Counted from the first letter of the stretch, positions 50,722 through 61,051 are shown. The stretch is DNA of 64,000 bases from Chitinophagales bacterium (GCA_040877935.1 JBBDNB010000048.1:1-64000), one strand, 5' to 3'. A program made the numbers and translations. The notes: a model not told the origin generated them from the sequence alone.

Positions 50722-51744
50722 TCAAAAATTCAAAAACTTCGGACAATCCAATGGTGTCTTGCGTCTTGATGGATTCAGTGGATTATCGGCTCCGTAAAAA
50801 TTAATTATCAGCGATGCTTCATGCGCTCCACCTGAAGCAAGAGCAAGATCGGAAACCGTAAAATCATAACTGTAAGCCACCTTAAAATACTCAAATTTAA
50901 CACCTATAACGCCAATAATTGCGTCATAATTGTTGAACACGTAGCGAAAAAATGCCCCACCAAAAACTTTTTGCACAGTAAGATAAGAGCCAAGCATAAG
51001 CTGAGAAGCACTTCCCTGTAAAAAAATGGCACTGTTTGGAGACACATAAACATCAAAATTTCTCTTTCTTGGCGCCAAATCTATATCCGCTCCAATAAAT
51101 GCATTTATTGCGGTGGGACGTGTTTCATCTTCTCCGTAAAAAGACATTTTTGGCCGGTGAAAATGTTTTACAGTAAAACCACCGTATATAGCTTTAGAAA
51201 AAGCCACAAAGCCAATAGCAAAATCCGGGTGACCGGCATTCATTTGTTCTGGCAAGTTCTCATTGCTGAGATTGGGAATGTTTTGCTGGTCTACAAATCC
51301 ATAGATTGGGTCAATTTGATCATTAAATGTAAGCCTTGACCAATTGACACTTTTATGCGTATATCCGGCTGAAAGCCCAACCCTAATGCCAAATTTTCGA
51401 TTGAAGCTGACCTGATAATTATAAGATGCATTGATATTATAAGTGTTCAACAGTCCATTGGCAATTCTATCATTATATATGGAAAGCCCAATTCCGGAAT
51501 TTATTTTAGAAATATGCATGTCGTATGCTGCGCCATAGGAAACAAAGCCCTTGTCAATTTTCGGCCATTCATTGCGATAGATCATACTTACCCTTGGGCC
51601 ATAAGATATCCCTGCCAGTGCAGGGTTGAGGTGCAATGGTGCAGATATATACTGGCTGAATTGCAAATCCTGGGCATTTGCTGAACAAAAAAGCAACACA
51701 CAAGCTAAGCATGCAATAAGATTAAAAATGTATTTTTGAACCAT
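50722..51744 (-). CDS. PorP/SprF-family type IX secretion membrane protein
   Basis: A 340-aa outer-membrane barrel from the ATG at 51744 (an in-frame ATG at 51759 adds five residues). The signal peptide ends near Ala-Asn-Ala-Gln. The mature start Asp-Leu-Gln-Phe-Ser-Gln-Tyr, then Leu-Asn-Pro-Ala-Leu-Ala-Gly, is the PorP/SprF signature. Repeated aromatic strands follow. Such proteins anchor surface filaments or cooperate with T9SS cargo. It is transcribed divergently from porU with 38 bases between start codons, and lies 51 bases upstream of gldJ. Confidence 0.85.
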   Translation of the reverse strand: MVQKYIFNLIACLACVLLFCSANAQDLQFSQYISAPLHLNPALAGISYGPRVSMIYRNEWPKIDKGFVSYGAAYDMHISKINSGIGLSIYNDRIANGLLNTYNINASYNYQVSFNRKFGIRVGLSAGYTHKSVNWSRLTFNDQIDPIYGFVDQQNIPNLSNENLPEQMNAGHPDFAIGFVAFSKAIYGGFTVKHFHRPKMSFYGEDETRPTAINAFIGADIDLAPRKRNFDVYVSPNSAIFLQGSASQLMLGSYLTVQKVFGGAFFRYVFNNYDAIIGVIGVKFEYFKVAYSYDFTVSDLALASGGAHEASLIINFYGADNPLNPSRRKTPLDCPKFLNF

Positions 51745-51782
51745 TATAAGGGGAATCAATTTTTATAATAAGGATATCGATA

Positions 51783-54700
51783 TTGCGTTTCAAAGTTATC
51801 AAAAAATTAAATTCTCTATTCAATTCCAACTCAGTGATTGTGATTTTTCGTAGCTGCTTAATCTTACTTTGTTTATTTTCTTTTTCCCTAACGGCACAAC
51901 AGCGTTTTTCTTTTACTATAGATTGGAACAATACTATTGAAACTGTCAAGTCAGATAACGGAACCTACAAAAAAGTAAAAAGTTTTAGAGGCGCTTATAT
52001 TGATCGGGAAAATGGTTATTTGCCCAAATGGAGTGGCCTTTATAAAATCCAGCGTCAAGGGAAGCTTCTTGTTACACTTGTAAATGCTGATTGGGAAGAA
52101 CTTGAAAGCAGAAATTTAGAACAGGATTTTTCTTTGCTTACCGGAAGTCCAGAAGTCAGGGGGAATTTAGCGTTGATAAAAGGACAGCCTGTTGTTGATA
52201 TTCATATGGTGCCAATGCGAATGCAAAATGGCAGGGTTTATATTTTAAAAAGTGGTGTATTTGAAGTGGAAGTAATTCCACAGGCTGCTAAAAGAAGTGG
52301 GGCACCGTCAAATTATGCAAACAATTCAGTACTGGCGAATGGCGATTGGTATAAATTTAGAATACAGGAAGATGGGGTGCATAAAATAACATATGCAGAT
52401 TTGGATGAACTCGGATTAGATCCTGACAATATCAATCCTGCCAATTTGAGAATTTATGGAAATGGTGGAGGAATGTTACCAGAAGAGAATGCCGATGTGC
52501 GCCCTGATGATCTATTGGAAAACGCTATTTATATAGAAGGTCAGTCAGATGGAAGTTTTGATCCAGGGGATTATATTTTGTTCAATGCACAATCACCCCA
52601 TCGTTGGGTGTACAATCCGAACGAAGGACGCTACAATCATATTTTGCATGTCTATTCTGATTATACCTATTACTTTATTACCACCTCACTTGGCCCTGGT
52701 AAAAGAGTGGGAACTCAGGCTTCTTCTGGAAGCGCAACTATAATCATCCAAGATTTTGAAGATTATGCTTTTCATGAAAAAGAGGAAAACAACCTGATAA
52801 AATCCGGAAGAAAGTTTTATGGTGACTATTTCAATTTTGCAACCACTAGCCGGAGTTTTGATTTTTCCTTCCCCAATTTAATTGCTTCTCAACCAGTTTT
52901 GGTGAAATCTTCCATTGCCGGACGATTTACTTCAAGCAGTTTCTCGGTATCTGTACGTACAGGTGGCCAAAATTTATTGACGCATAGCATCTCAAGTGTG
53001 CAAAGCTCATACACTGCTACCTATGCAAATGTTCAAACAGATTTCGGGCAGTTTACAAGTAACTCACCAAATATCACGCTTGATTATACACTTCAGGTTC
53101 CTTCTGCTGAAGCCTGGTTGGATTATATTGAAGTGCAGGTAAAAAGACAATTGAATTACCCGGGCAGTGGGCAGTTGATTTTTAGAAACCGCAATTCCAT
53201 AGGGCAAACTGCAAACTATCGCATATCTGGAATGAACAGTAATCTTTGGGTGTGGGATATTTCAGACCCTGTAAATGTGAGAAGGCAAAATGGCCAATTG
53301 GGTGGCAATACTTTCTCTTTTACTATAAGTGCCAATAATCTGAGAGAATTTGTGACATTTAATCCACAGGACAATCTCTTGAGTATTGAAACAGTAGGGA
53401 AAATAGACAATCAAAACCTACATGCACTTAGCAACAGGGATATGATTATAGTGACAATACCTGAATTTTACACGCAGGCTGAAAGGTTGGCCTCTTATCA
53501 TAGAAATGACAGAAGCCTATTGGTAAATACTGTATTTGTGGAACAGATTTATAATGAATTTTCAAGCGGAACACCGGACATAACGGCCATAAGAGATTTT
53601 ATGAAAATGCTCTATGACAAAGCGGGTAATGACCCCGGAAAAATGCCGCAGTATCTTTTACTTTTTGGAGATGCTTCTTATGATTACAAAGATATTATAC
53701 CTGATAACACGAATTTTGTACCCACTTATCAAAGTTTCAATTCGCTTTCTCCCATTGGGTCTTTTTGTTCTGATGATTATTTTGGGTTTTACGATGATAT
53801 CGAAGGGGGAAGCATTACTGATAGAAATGATTATCTCGATATTGCTATTGGCAGAATTCCCTGCTCAGATAATGAAGAAGCCAAAAACAGTGTAGATAAA
53901 ATAATGCATTACAAATCCACAGCTAGCCTTGGCAACTGGCGCAACAACATTACTTTTGTGGGAGATGACGAGGACAATAATATTCATATTAGAGATGCTG
54001 ATTTACTTGCTGACTATATAGATGACAATTACCCTGTTTATAATCTGGATAAAATCTATCTTGATGCCTATCAACAAGTGTCAACCCCGGGCGGTAGCAG
54101 GTATCCTGAAGTGAGGAATGCCATTAAAAACAAAGTGAAATCCGGAACACTGATTATGAATTATACCGGACATGGAGGAGTCAATGGTTGGGCACATGAG
54201 CGCATACTCCAATTGCAGGATATTTCTGAATTCGACAATTATGACAAAATGCCGTTATTCATAACTGCAACTTGTGAATTCAGCAAATTTGATGATCCGG
54301 CAGTTAATTCTGCCGGGGAGCAATTGTTTTTTAATCCCAATGGTGGAGCTATTAGTATGGTAACGACTACACGGCTTGTCACATCATATGCCAATTATCA
54401 GATCAACAGTGCTTTTTTAGAACAGGTGTTTGAGCCATACAATACCCGTACTCCTACACTTGGAGAAACTGTTAAATTGACAAAAAACTCTTTGGTAAAC
54501 AGTGGAAATGAAGTGAATAACAGAAAATTTGTACTGCTGGGTGATCCTGCGATGAGCCTGAATTTCCCAAAATACAATGTAGTTACAAATACCGTGAATG
54601 AAACAGACATCAATTTGAATATTGATACAATGAAGGCACTTTCTAAAATTACAATAACGGGCGAAGTTCAAGATCTCAATGGCAATAAAATGACCAACTT

Positions 54701-55652
54701 TAATGGGATTGTTTATCCCTCTGTTTTTGATAAACCAGTTACTTTTACGACTTTAGTCAATGATGGAGGCAGCCAGGAAAAAGAATTTGAAATTCAAAAA
54801 AGCGTAATATTCAGAGGGCGCTCCACAGTTAGTCAGGGAGAATTTGAATATGCATTTATTGTACCCAAAGATATTTCCTATAATTTTGGTCCCGGAAAAT
54901 TGAGCTATTATGCAGACAATGGACAGGAGGATGCCAATGGTTATTCATTCGATGTAATAGTTGGAGGAACGGCTGATAGTGCGGCTATTGACGAAACACC
55001 ACCACAAGTGGAAGTTTTTATGAATGATGAAAATTTTGTTTTTGGAGGGGTAACGAATGAAAGTCCGCTATTATTAGTTAACCTATTGGACGAAAGTGGA
55101 ATAAATACAGTGAGTACAGGTATTGGTCACGATATTACGGCAATTCTAGATGAAAATACAGCAGACGCTATTGTGCTGAATGAATACTATGAAGCTGAAC
55201 TCAATAGCTACAGCAGAGGAAAAGTATCTTACCCTATGTCTGAACTTGAAGATGGCCGACACGCTCTTAGCGTTAAAGCCTGGGATGTTTACAATAACCC
55301 AGGTGAGGGATATACGGAATTTGTAGTAGCAAGCTCTGCTGAACTGGCATTAAAACATGTGCTGAACTATCCAAATCCATTTACAACAAGTACAAATTTT
55401 CACTTTGAACACAATAGACCCGGAGAAATGTTGTTAGTAGTGCTCAATATATTTACTGTGTCAGGTAAATTAGTAAAAACAATCAGACAGGATATTCTCA
55501 CTGATGGCTTTAGGGTGGACGATATCCATTGGGACGGATTAGATGATTTTGGCGATAAAATAGGGCGTGGAGCTTATGTCTATAAATTAAGTGTACGAAC
55601 TCCTGATGGTGATAGTGCCCATAAGTTTGAAAAATTGGTTATTTTAAGATAA
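51783..55652 (+). CDS. porU: Type IX secretion sortase PorU
   Basis: Up to 1289 aa; the start is TTG at 51783 or, giving a tighter signal peptide, GTG at 51834. The gingipain-like peptidase C25 domain spans roughly 565-940: Tyr-Leu-Leu-Leu-Phe-Gly-Asp-Ala-Ser-Tyr-Asp-Tyr, catalytic His in Tyr-Thr-Gly-His-Gly-Gly and catalytic Cys in Thr-Ala-Thr-Cys-Glu-Phe-Ser-Lys-Phe-Asp-Asp-Pro. The C-terminal 85 residues form a T9SS sorting domain (Tyr-Pro-Asn-Pro-Phe, Gly-Lys-Leu-Val). PorU removes the C-terminal signal from secreted cargo and attaches it to surface glycolipid. It pairs with PorV, encoded next. Confidence 0.9.
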   Translation: MRFKVIKKLNSLFNSNSVIVIFRSCLILLCLFSFSLTAQQRFSFTIDWNNTIETVKSDNGTYKKVKSFRGAYIDRENGYLPKWSGLYKIQRQGKLLVTLVNADWEELESRNLEQDFSLLTGSPEVRGNLALIKGQPVVDIHMVPMRMQNGRVYILKSGVFEVEVIPQAAKRSGAPSNYANNSVLANGDWYKFRIQEDGVHKITYADLDELGLDPDNINPANLRIYGNGGGMLPEENADVRPDDLLENAIYIEGQSDGSFDPGDYILFNAQSPHRWVYNPNEGRYNHILHVYSDYTYYFITTSLGPGKRVGTQASSGSATIIIQDFEDYAFHEKEENNLIKSGRKFYGDYFNFATTSRSFDFSFPNLIASQPVLVKSSIAGRFTSSSFSVSVRTGGQNLLTHSISSVQSSYTATYANVQTDFGQFTSNSPNITLDYTLQVPSAEAWLDYIEVQVKRQLNYPGSGQLIFRNRNSIGQTANYRISGMNSNLWVWDISDPVNVRRQNGQLGGNTFSFTISANNLREFVTFNPQDNLLSIETVGKIDNQNLHALSNRDMIIVTIPEFYTQAERLASYHRNDRSLLVNTVFVEQIYNEFSSGTPDITAIRDFMKMLYDKAGNDPGKMPQYLLLFGDASYDYKDIIPDNTNFVPTYQSFNSLSPIGSFCSDDYFGFYDDIEGGSITDRNDYLDIAIGRIPCSDNEEAKNSVDKIMHYKSTASLGNWRNNITFVGDDEDNNIHIRDADLLADYIDDNYPVYNLDKIYLDAYQQVSTPGGSRYPEVRNAIKNKVKSGTLIMNYTGHGGVNGWAHERILQLQDISEFDNYDKMPLFITATCEFSKFDDPAVNSAGEQLFFNPNGGAISMVTTTRLVTSYANYQINSAFLEQVFEPYNTRTPTLGETVKLTKNSLVNSGNEVNNRKFVLLGDPAMSLNFPKYNVVTNTVNETDINLNIDTMKALSKITITGEVQDLNGNKMTNFNGIVYPSVFDKPVTFTTLVNDGGSQEKEFEIQKSVIFRGRSTVSQGEFEYAFIVPKDISYNFGPGKLSYYADNGQEDANGYSFDVIVGGTADSAAIDETPPQVEVFMNDENFVFGGVTNESPLLLVNLLDESGINTVSTGIGHDITAILDENTADAIVLNEYYEAELNSYSRGKVSYPMSELEDGRHALSVKAWDVYNNPGEGYTEFVVASSAELALKHVLNYPNPFTTSTNFHFEHNRPGEMLLVVLNIFTVSGKLVKTIRQDILTDGFRVDDIHWDGLDDFGDKIGRGAYVYKLSVRTPDGDSAHKFEKLVILR

Positions 55653-55674
55653 TTTTGAAATGTTAAGTTAAAAG

Positions 55675-56868
55675 ATGAAAAAATTTACCCTTGCAATATT
55701 GTTGTTTATTTTAGGTTTTTGCATTATTACGAAAGCTCAAAATAATCTGCCCGGCCTTTCCAAAAATGGACAGGCAATTCCAATCACAACAGCAGTTCCA
55801 TTTCTTTCTATAGTACCAGATGCACGTTCTGGAGCTATGGGTGATGCCGGAATAGCTACAACACCCGATGTAAATGCCTCTTATCACAACCTTGCAAAAC
55901 TGGCTTTAGTTGATAAGCCAATAGGTGTGTCTATAAATTATGTGCCCTGGCTTCGTAGTTTGGTGAAAGATATCCATATGGCGCATGTCACTGGCTATTA
56001 TAAATTTAAAGAAGACCAGGCTATTTCCGCTTCATTAAAGTATTTTTCGCTTGGTCAAATTCAATTTACTGATATTAATGGCAATGAAACCGGTCAGTTC
56101 AAGCCCAATGAATTTGCCTTCGATCTGGGTTATTCCCGTTTGTTGGGAAAAGGTTTTAGTACAGGTCTGGCTCTACGATTCATATACTCCAATCTTGCTG
56201 CGGGGCAAGTTACAAGCGGTGTTACCGCACAACCTGCGCTGGGTGCTGCTGCCGATATCACTTTTTATTATGAAAAAGATATAAAAGTTGGCGATTTAAA
56301 TTCAAAACTATCACTTGGCTTGGTTTTCAATGATATTGGTAGCAAAATCACATACACACAATCTACTGTACGTGATTTTATCCCTATGAGAATGGGGCTT
56401 GGCGGTGGCTATCATATAGATGTAGATGATTACAACCGCATAAGCATTGTCGCAGATGCAAAAAAATTATTAGTGCCCACACCATCTGATATTGATGAAG
56501 ATGGCAATGGTATTTATGACTATCGTGAAAAATCTGTTCCGGCAGGTTTGTTTGGATCTTTTGCTGATGCACCAGGAGGAGGTCAGGAGGAACTTCAGGA
56601 GATATATTATTCCCTTGGTCTTGAATATTGGTACGACAAACAATTTGCTGTGAGAGCCGGCTATTTTCATGAAAATCGCTTTAAAGGAAACCGCAAATTT
56701 GTTACAGTAGGTGTTGGCTTACGCTACAGCGTGTTTGGTATTGATTTCTCTTACCTAGTGCCTACCAATGCAGTTAGAAATCCCCTGGACAATACTTTCC
56801 GCTTCTCTTTAATATTTGATTTTGAATCCTTTGGTGCTGAAACCCAGCAAGCTACCCCGGTAGATTAA
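55675..56868 (+). CDS. porV: Type IX secretion outer-membrane protein PorV
   Basis: A 397-aa beta-barrel with an N-terminal signal peptide ending near Thr-Lys-Ala-Gln. Family motifs: Pro-Phe-Leu-Ser-Ile-Val-Pro-Asp-Ala-Arg-Ser-Gly-Ala-Met-Gly-Asp-Ala-Gly, and the Tyr-Val-Pro-Trp-Leu-Arg segment. PorV (LptO) carries cargo from the translocon to the PorU sortase. It begins 22 bases after porU, as in other Bacteroidota, and is probably co-transcribed. Confidence 0.9.
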   Translation: MKKFTLAILLFILGFCIITKAQNNLPGLSKNGQAIPITTAVPFLSIVPDARSGAMGDAGIATTPDVNASYHNLAKLALVDKPIGVSINYVPWLRSLVKDIHMAHVTGYYKFKEDQAISASLKYFSLGQIQFTDINGNETGQFKPNEFAFDLGYSRLLGKGFSTGLALRFIYSNLAAGQVTSGVTAQPALGAAADITFYYEKDIKVGDLNSKLSLGLVFNDIGSKITYTQSTVRDFIPMRMGLGGGYHIDVDDYNRISIVADAKKLLVPTPSDIDEDGNGIYDYREKSVPAGLFGSFADAPGGGQEELQEIYYSLGLEYWYDKQFAVRAGYFHENRFKGNRKFVTVGVGLRYSVFGIDFSYLVPTNAVRNPLDNTFRFSLIFDFESFGAETQQATPVD

Positions 56869-56961
56869 ACAAAGCATTTTCACGGTATTATTTTTCTGAT
56901 TTTCTCCATTATCTGCTTTCTTTAAGCTTATTTTGCGCTGAACTTTTTAAAACCATTAATA

Positions 56962-58113
56962 ATGAGTTTTTCTGATCAACGCTATACCTACACCTTTCCT
57001 ACAACCATTCGCTTTGGCAATGGAGTAATAGATGAACTGCCAGCTTATATCAAATCAAATAAGCTGACAAAACCTTTGCTGGTAACTGATGCTACTATTG
57101 CAGAATTGCCTTTTTTCAAAGAGATTCTTAAAGACCTTAGCGGTGAAAATTTGGATGTAGAGGTTTTTTCTGAAATGCATAAAAACCCTGTAAAATCTGA
57201 TGTGCTGAAAGGAGGTGATTTTTATCACCAAACCAATCGGGATTGTATTATCGGCATTGGTGGTGGAGTGGCTCTTGATGTAGCACGTGCTATAGTTTTG
57301 CGTGTAAATCATCACCGTGATCTTTTTGATTATGACGATCTAATAGGAGGAGATAAATATGTGACAGAATCTGTGCCCCATTTTGTAGCAGTGCCTACCA
57401 CGTCAGGTACTGGAAGTGAGGTAGGAAGAAGTGCTATTATTTCAGAAGATGAAAGTAAAAAGAAACGCATACTCTTTTCTCCAAAATTATTGGCAAAACA
57501 AGTGTTTGCTGATCCATTGCTCACAAAAAACCTTCCTCCATTTATTACAGCAGCTACGGGAATGGATGCACTCACACATAATATGGAAGCTTACCTTGCT
57601 AAAAATTACCACCCAATGTGTGATGGAATTGCGCTACAAGGCATGAAACTGATTGCCGAATCTATAGTGCCAGCCACCCAACAGTCAGACCTGGAATCGA
57701 GAGCAAAAATGCTATTGGCTTCCATGATGGGGGCAATTGCCTTTCAAAAAGGCCTGGGCGTGGTACATAGTTTGGCACATCCATTATCCGGCCTTTTAGA
57801 TACGCATCATGGTTTGGCCAATGCAGTTAACTTACCGTATGGAATGGCGTTTAATTACAATGGATTTGAAGATCGGTTTGATGATATGGCCATAGCTCTT
57901 GGGCTTGGTTATGGAAAAGGTGCTGAAATTCCAGAGTACCTATTTAAATTGAACGATGAATTGGGATTGCCGAAGAAGCTTGGTGAAATAGATGTAAAAG
58001 AAGCACATATTCCAGAATTGACAAGATTAGCAGTAGCAGACTTTTGTCATCCTAACAATCCAAAGCCTGTGAGCAGAGGTGATTTTGAAAAATTATACAG
58101 GGAAGCACTTTAG
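56962..58113 (+). CDS. Iron-containing alcohol dehydrogenase
   Basis: A 383-aa cytosolic oxidoreductase of the group III (iron) alcohol dehydrogenase family. NAD(P) binding: Gly-Ile-Gly-Gly-Gly-Val-Ala-Leu-Asp and Pro-Thr-Thr-Ser-Gly-Thr-Gly-Ser-Glu. Metal site: Gly-Met-Asp-Ala-Leu-Thr-His, then Val-His-Ser-Leu-Ala-His-Pro-Leu and Asp-Thr-His-His-Gly-Leu-Ala-Asn. Length is normal. The substrate is not clear; such enzymes reduce aldehydes or oxidise short alcohols, lactaldehyde or 1,3-diols. It is preceded by about 90 bases without a terminator after porV. Confidence 0.85.
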   Translation: MSFSDQRYTYTFPTTIRFGNGVIDELPAYIKSNKLTKPLLVTDATIAELPFFKEILKDLSGENLDVEVFSEMHKNPVKSDVLKGGDFYHQTNRDCIIGIGGGVALDVARAIVLRVNHHRDLFDYDDLIGGDKYVTESVPHFVAVPTTSGTGSEVGRSAIISEDESKKKRILFSPKLLAKQVFADPLLTKNLPPFITAATGMDALTHNMEAYLAKNYHPMCDGIALQGMKLIAESIVPATQQSDLESRAKMLLASMMGAIAFQKGLGVVHSLAHPLSGLLDTHHGLANAVNLPYGMAFNYNGFEDRFDDMAIALGLGYGKGAEIPEYLFKLNDELGLPKKLGEIDVKEAHIPELTRLAVADFCHPNNPKPVSRGDFEKLYREAL

Positions 58114-58146
58114 TTTTGTAGCCAACTTATTTATAGGAGAAATAGA

Positions 58147-58503
58147 TTATGATTGCTGCTTTTTTAGCCTGATTTTATCTCTCTGAATTACTGTGAATGC
58201 ACCAGTAAGTTCATTTCCGAGATTAAGAATTACTTTTAAAATCAACTGAGCTTTTTCAAAAGAATTTAGTTTAAATAGCCTTGAGAGGATGATGCCGTTA
58301 TGTAATTTTTTTGTCCTGAAAACTATCTCTCCAAAATCTTTATCCCTAGTAATCAGAATTCTATTTTCCTTATTTGCAATTTTTAGAATTTCGGTATCTT
58401 CAATACCTGAGTTTTCTTCAGCAATATATTTTACGTCAAATTTATTTTCCCTTAAGAGAATCACGATTTGCTTATCAACTCCTTCATCAGCTAAAAATTT
58501 CAT
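58147..58503 (-). CDS. DUF5615 PIN-like toxin
   Basis: A 118-aa protein of the DUF5615 (Mut7-C/PIN-like) family: Met-Lys-Phe-Leu-Ala-Asp-Glu-Gly-Val-Asp at the start (metal-binding Asp), Asp-Thr-Glu-Ile-Leu, and Ile-Leu-Ile-Thr-Arg-Asp-Lys-Asp-Phe-Gly. It would act as an RNase toxin. It overlaps the DUF433 gene by four bases, the usual toxin-antitoxin arrangement. No frameshift is present, in contrast to other toxins nearby. Confidence 0.8.
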   Translation of the reverse strand: MKFLADEGVDKQIVILLRENKFDVKYIAEENSGIEDTEILKIANKENRILITRDKDFGEIVFRTKKLHNGIILSRLFKLNSFEKAQLILKVILNLGNELTGAFTVIQRDKIRLKKQQS

Positions 58504-58787
58504 GCTGATAGATTGTAGTCTTTTTCTCCTCCTAAATTATCTAAGTCTTGAATTAAGTTAAAGGGAATATAAGTTTTCTCTCCTTTCAATGATTTAGATG
58601 CAAATGCTAAAGCTGCAAGAATTCCTTCATTGCTTAAATTGGGATATGCCTCAAGCAATTCTTTGTGAGTTTTTCCAGCAGATAATTCTTCTAAAATGAG
58701 TTCAACAGTTATTCTTGTCCCTTTAATAACAGGTTTTCCCAACATGATGTTGGGGTTGATTTCAATTATATCGGAATTTTCTTTCAT
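58500..58787 (-). CDS. DUF433 antitoxin
   Basis: A 95-aa protein with the DUF433 winged-helix signature: Ile-Glu-Ile-Asn-Pro-Asn-Ile-Met-Leu-Gly-Lys-Pro-Val-Ile-Lys-Gly-Thr-Arg and Tyr-Pro-Asn-Leu. DUF433 proteins are antitoxins of DUF5615 toxins and bind the operon promoter. It is the first gene of the pair. Confidence 0.85.
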   Translation of the reverse strand: MKENSDIIEINPNIMLGKPVIKGTRITVELILEELSAGKTHKELLEAYPNLSNEGILAALAFASKSLKGEKTYIPFNLIQDLDNLGGEKDYNLSA

Positions 58788-58843
58788 GATATTTATTTTC
58801 TTGTAATCTAAATTACCTTTCAGGTTTATTAGTTCAATCTATA

Positions 58844-60100
58844 TCAAGTCTTTTGCTTCTGCTTTTTAGCAGCGGGGAAAAGTATGTTGTTTAAGATCAA
58901 CCGATATCCCGGAGAATTGGGGTGCAAGCTTAAATCTGTTTTTGGGTCACCTACAAAATGCCGGTAATCCTCAGGATCATGCCCACCATAAAAAGTCCAG
59001 GTGCCATAACCGTATTCACCGTGTATATACCGAGCTTCTCCCGCGGATTTGTTTTCTCCCATGACCACAACATCAGATTTCACTAAACTTTTTCTAAAAG
59101 CTGTAGCTTGCCCCATAAATCCCTTCACTGTTCTGGTGTGATTTTGCGTGAGCATAGTTGGGATGGGATCCCATTTTGCGGAAAACTCAAAAATGCTAAA
59201 GTAATCCAGTTTATCAGGAACATTTCTTCCAAAATTGGCATCTATATTTGAATGCTCATACTCATATGGGTTGGTACGCAATTGAAAATCTTTAAACGCA
59301 AAGGTTTTACTGAAATCCAATTTGCCTTGAGCATTGGGGTCTGCCGGGTCTCCATCAAACATGCTTTCACAAATATCCTCCCCTTCAGCAGCAAGTGCAA
59401 TGTCATAAGTATCTGCACCTGAACACATGGCAAACATAAAGCCGCCACCGGCAACAAAATCTCTTATTTTATGGGCAACACCTAATTTCAAATGTGAAAC
59501 TTTTTGATAGCCGTGTTTTGCTGCCAATTCTTCCATCTCTCTAACTTGCTCATGGTACCAGGGCTGATTTCTGTATGCAGCATAAAACTTACCATATTGC
59601 CCTGTAAAATCTTCATGGTGCAAGTGCAACCAATCGTATTTGGGCAGATCACCCCTTAACACTTCATCGTCATAAACAACATCATAGGGTATCTCTGCAT
59701 AGGTCAATACTAAAGTAACCGCATCGTCCCAGGGCTGAGCTGATTTTGGTGAATAAACTGCTATTTTGGGTGCTTTCTCCAGTTTCACCGCATCCATATT
59801 GGCTTCTGGATGTGCTATTTCCTGCAAAATATTATTGTATTGTGCATTTGCTAAAATATTGTAATCCACACCACGGATCAAACACTCTTTTTCAAATTCA
59901 GGAGTCATTTTCATAGCAAAACTCCCACCGCGATAGTTGAGTAGCCAGTCAACTTCTACTCCGTGCTCCAACACCCAATAGGCAATGCCATAGGCTTTAA
60001 GGTGTTCGTTTTGCTTTTCATCCATAGGGATGAGCAAATAAGCCGCATGTAAGGAGTGGGTAGTCAATAGTGAAAAAAGAAGAATCAATAAGTAGCGCAT
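58844..60100 (-). CDS. Secreted amidotransferase-like protein (often labelled asparagine synthetase B)
   Basis: A 418-aa protein from the ATG at 60100, which gives a signal peptide (Leu-Leu-Ile-Leu-Leu-Phe-Ser-Leu-Leu, cleavage near Leu-His-Ala-Ala); the frame extends upstream to 60142. The mature part is a conserved Bacteroidota family with a DJ-1/glutamine-amidotransferase-like core: Gly-Gly-Gly-Phe-Met-Phe-Ala-Met-Cys-Ser-Gly-Ala (nucleophile-elbow-like Cys) and Gly-Thr-Trp-Thr-Phe-Tyr-Gly-Gly-His-Asp. It lacks the ATP-binding domain of a true asparagine synthetase, and its export argues against that label. The substrate is unknown. Confidence 0.6.
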   Translation of the reverse strand: MRYLLILLFSLLTTHSLHAAYLLIPMDEKQNEHLKAYGIAYWVLEHGVEVDWLLNYRGGSFAMKMTPEFEKECLIRGVDYNILANAQYNNILQEIAHPEANMDAVKLEKAPKIAVYSPKSAQPWDDAVTLVLTYAEIPYDVVYDDEVLRGDLPKYDWLHLHHEDFTGQYGKFYAAYRNQPWYHEQVREMEELAAKHGYQKVSHLKLGVAHKIRDFVAGGGFMFAMCSGADTYDIALAAEGEDICESMFDGDPADPNAQGKLDFSKTFAFKDFQLRTNPYEYEHSNIDANFGRNVPDKLDYFSIFEFSAKWDPIPTMLTQNHTRTVKGFMGQATAFRKSLVKSDVVVMGENKSAGEARYIHGEYGYGTWTFYGGHDPEDYRHFVGDPKTDLSLHPNSPGYRLILNNILFPAAKKQKQKT

Positions 60101-60142
60101 AAAACCTTTTGCTTTTTTTTTGCTAAGATAAATGTTTTCCAA

Positions 60143-60446
60143 ACTCTTTTATTTAACGCAAATAATCGGATTTAGTGCGTTAAGGGATGTTAGGAATTAG
60201 AATGTCTAATTGCGCTAAAATTTTGGAGTGCCTAAAATTATAATCAGGCAATTATAAGTAACAGCCAAAAGCTATAATATTGTCGCAAATATTTACTCGA
60301 TAATCGAGATTTAAACCTGCCCGACTAAAAGCAGGCGGGTGCTCCGAGGCTTGCCTCGTAATCAAAAGTATTTTTTCCAAATAAATGCCTCGTGGGCTTG
60401 CCCCGAGGTTGTTTACTGTATTTGCGACAAATTACGTGTAAGCATT
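60143..60446. other. Intergenic region with palindromic hairpins
   Basis: Two related hairpins stand out: CGAGGC-TT-GCCTCG at 60345-60358 and a CCTCG...CGAGG stem at 60388-60408, plus CCTGC/GCAGG at about 60317-60335. Their shared CGAGG/GCTTG wording suggests a dispersed palindromic repeat. They lie just before the AbiEi-like gene; no gene is seen. Confidence 0.5.
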
Positions 60447-61051
60447 ATGGCCGATTCCGTTGAAAAACAAGTGCTCAATAAGATAAAAGCTGAGAAGAGA
60501 GGTACCATCTTCTTTGTAGAGAGCTTTTTGTTCGCTGGCAACGCAAAAACCGTAAACAAGTCATTAGAGCGGCTTACAGACAAAAGAGAAATAACACGGG
60601 TAGCTACCGGGATCTACGTACGCCCACAAAAAAGTAAGCTGTTAGGTTATATCACAGCCCTGTGGAAGAAATAGCAGCAGCCATTGCAAAACGTGATAAA
60701 GCGCGCATTGTACCCACTGGTAGCTTTGCGCTCAATGCTCTGGGACTTTCAACTCAGGTACCGCTAAAAGCGGTTTACCTTACAGATGGTGCCGCACGGA
60801 TAATAAAAATTGGCAAGCGAACCATACAATTCAAGAAAACAACACCCAAGAGCCTATCGGCAAAAGGGCCTGTCAGCAAATTGGTAATTCAGGGCTTAAA
60901 GGCTATCGGCAAGGACAAAATAAGTCCTGATGAGGAAAGAAAAGTACTAAAATTGCTTCGAAAAGAGAAACCTGAATATTTGGAGCATGATATCTTGCTT
61001 GCTCCCGAATGGATTCGAAAAATAACGCGTAAAGTACGAACAAATGAATAG
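60447..61051 (+). pseudogene. AbiEi-like antitoxin (DUF6088), frameshifted
   Basis: Two frames together match one DUF6088 protein. The first starts at the ATG at 60447 (Ala-Asp-Ser-Val-Glu-Lys, Thr-Ile-Phe-Phe-Val) and stops at 60674 after Leu-Leu-Gly-Tyr-Ile-Thr. The second picks up with Pro-Val-Glu-Glu-Ile-Ala-Ala-Ala-Ile and runs to 61051 through Thr-Gly-Ser-Phe-Ala-Leu-Asn-Ala-Leu-Gly-Leu-Ser-Thr-Gln. A single-base shift around 60655-60662 explains the break. The family is the antitoxin of type IV AbiE modules. Confidence 0.7.

Noticed and set aside
58844-60100. True asparagine synthetase B
   Set aside because: No ATP-pyrophosphatase domain and an export signal; only an amidotransferase-like core is visible.
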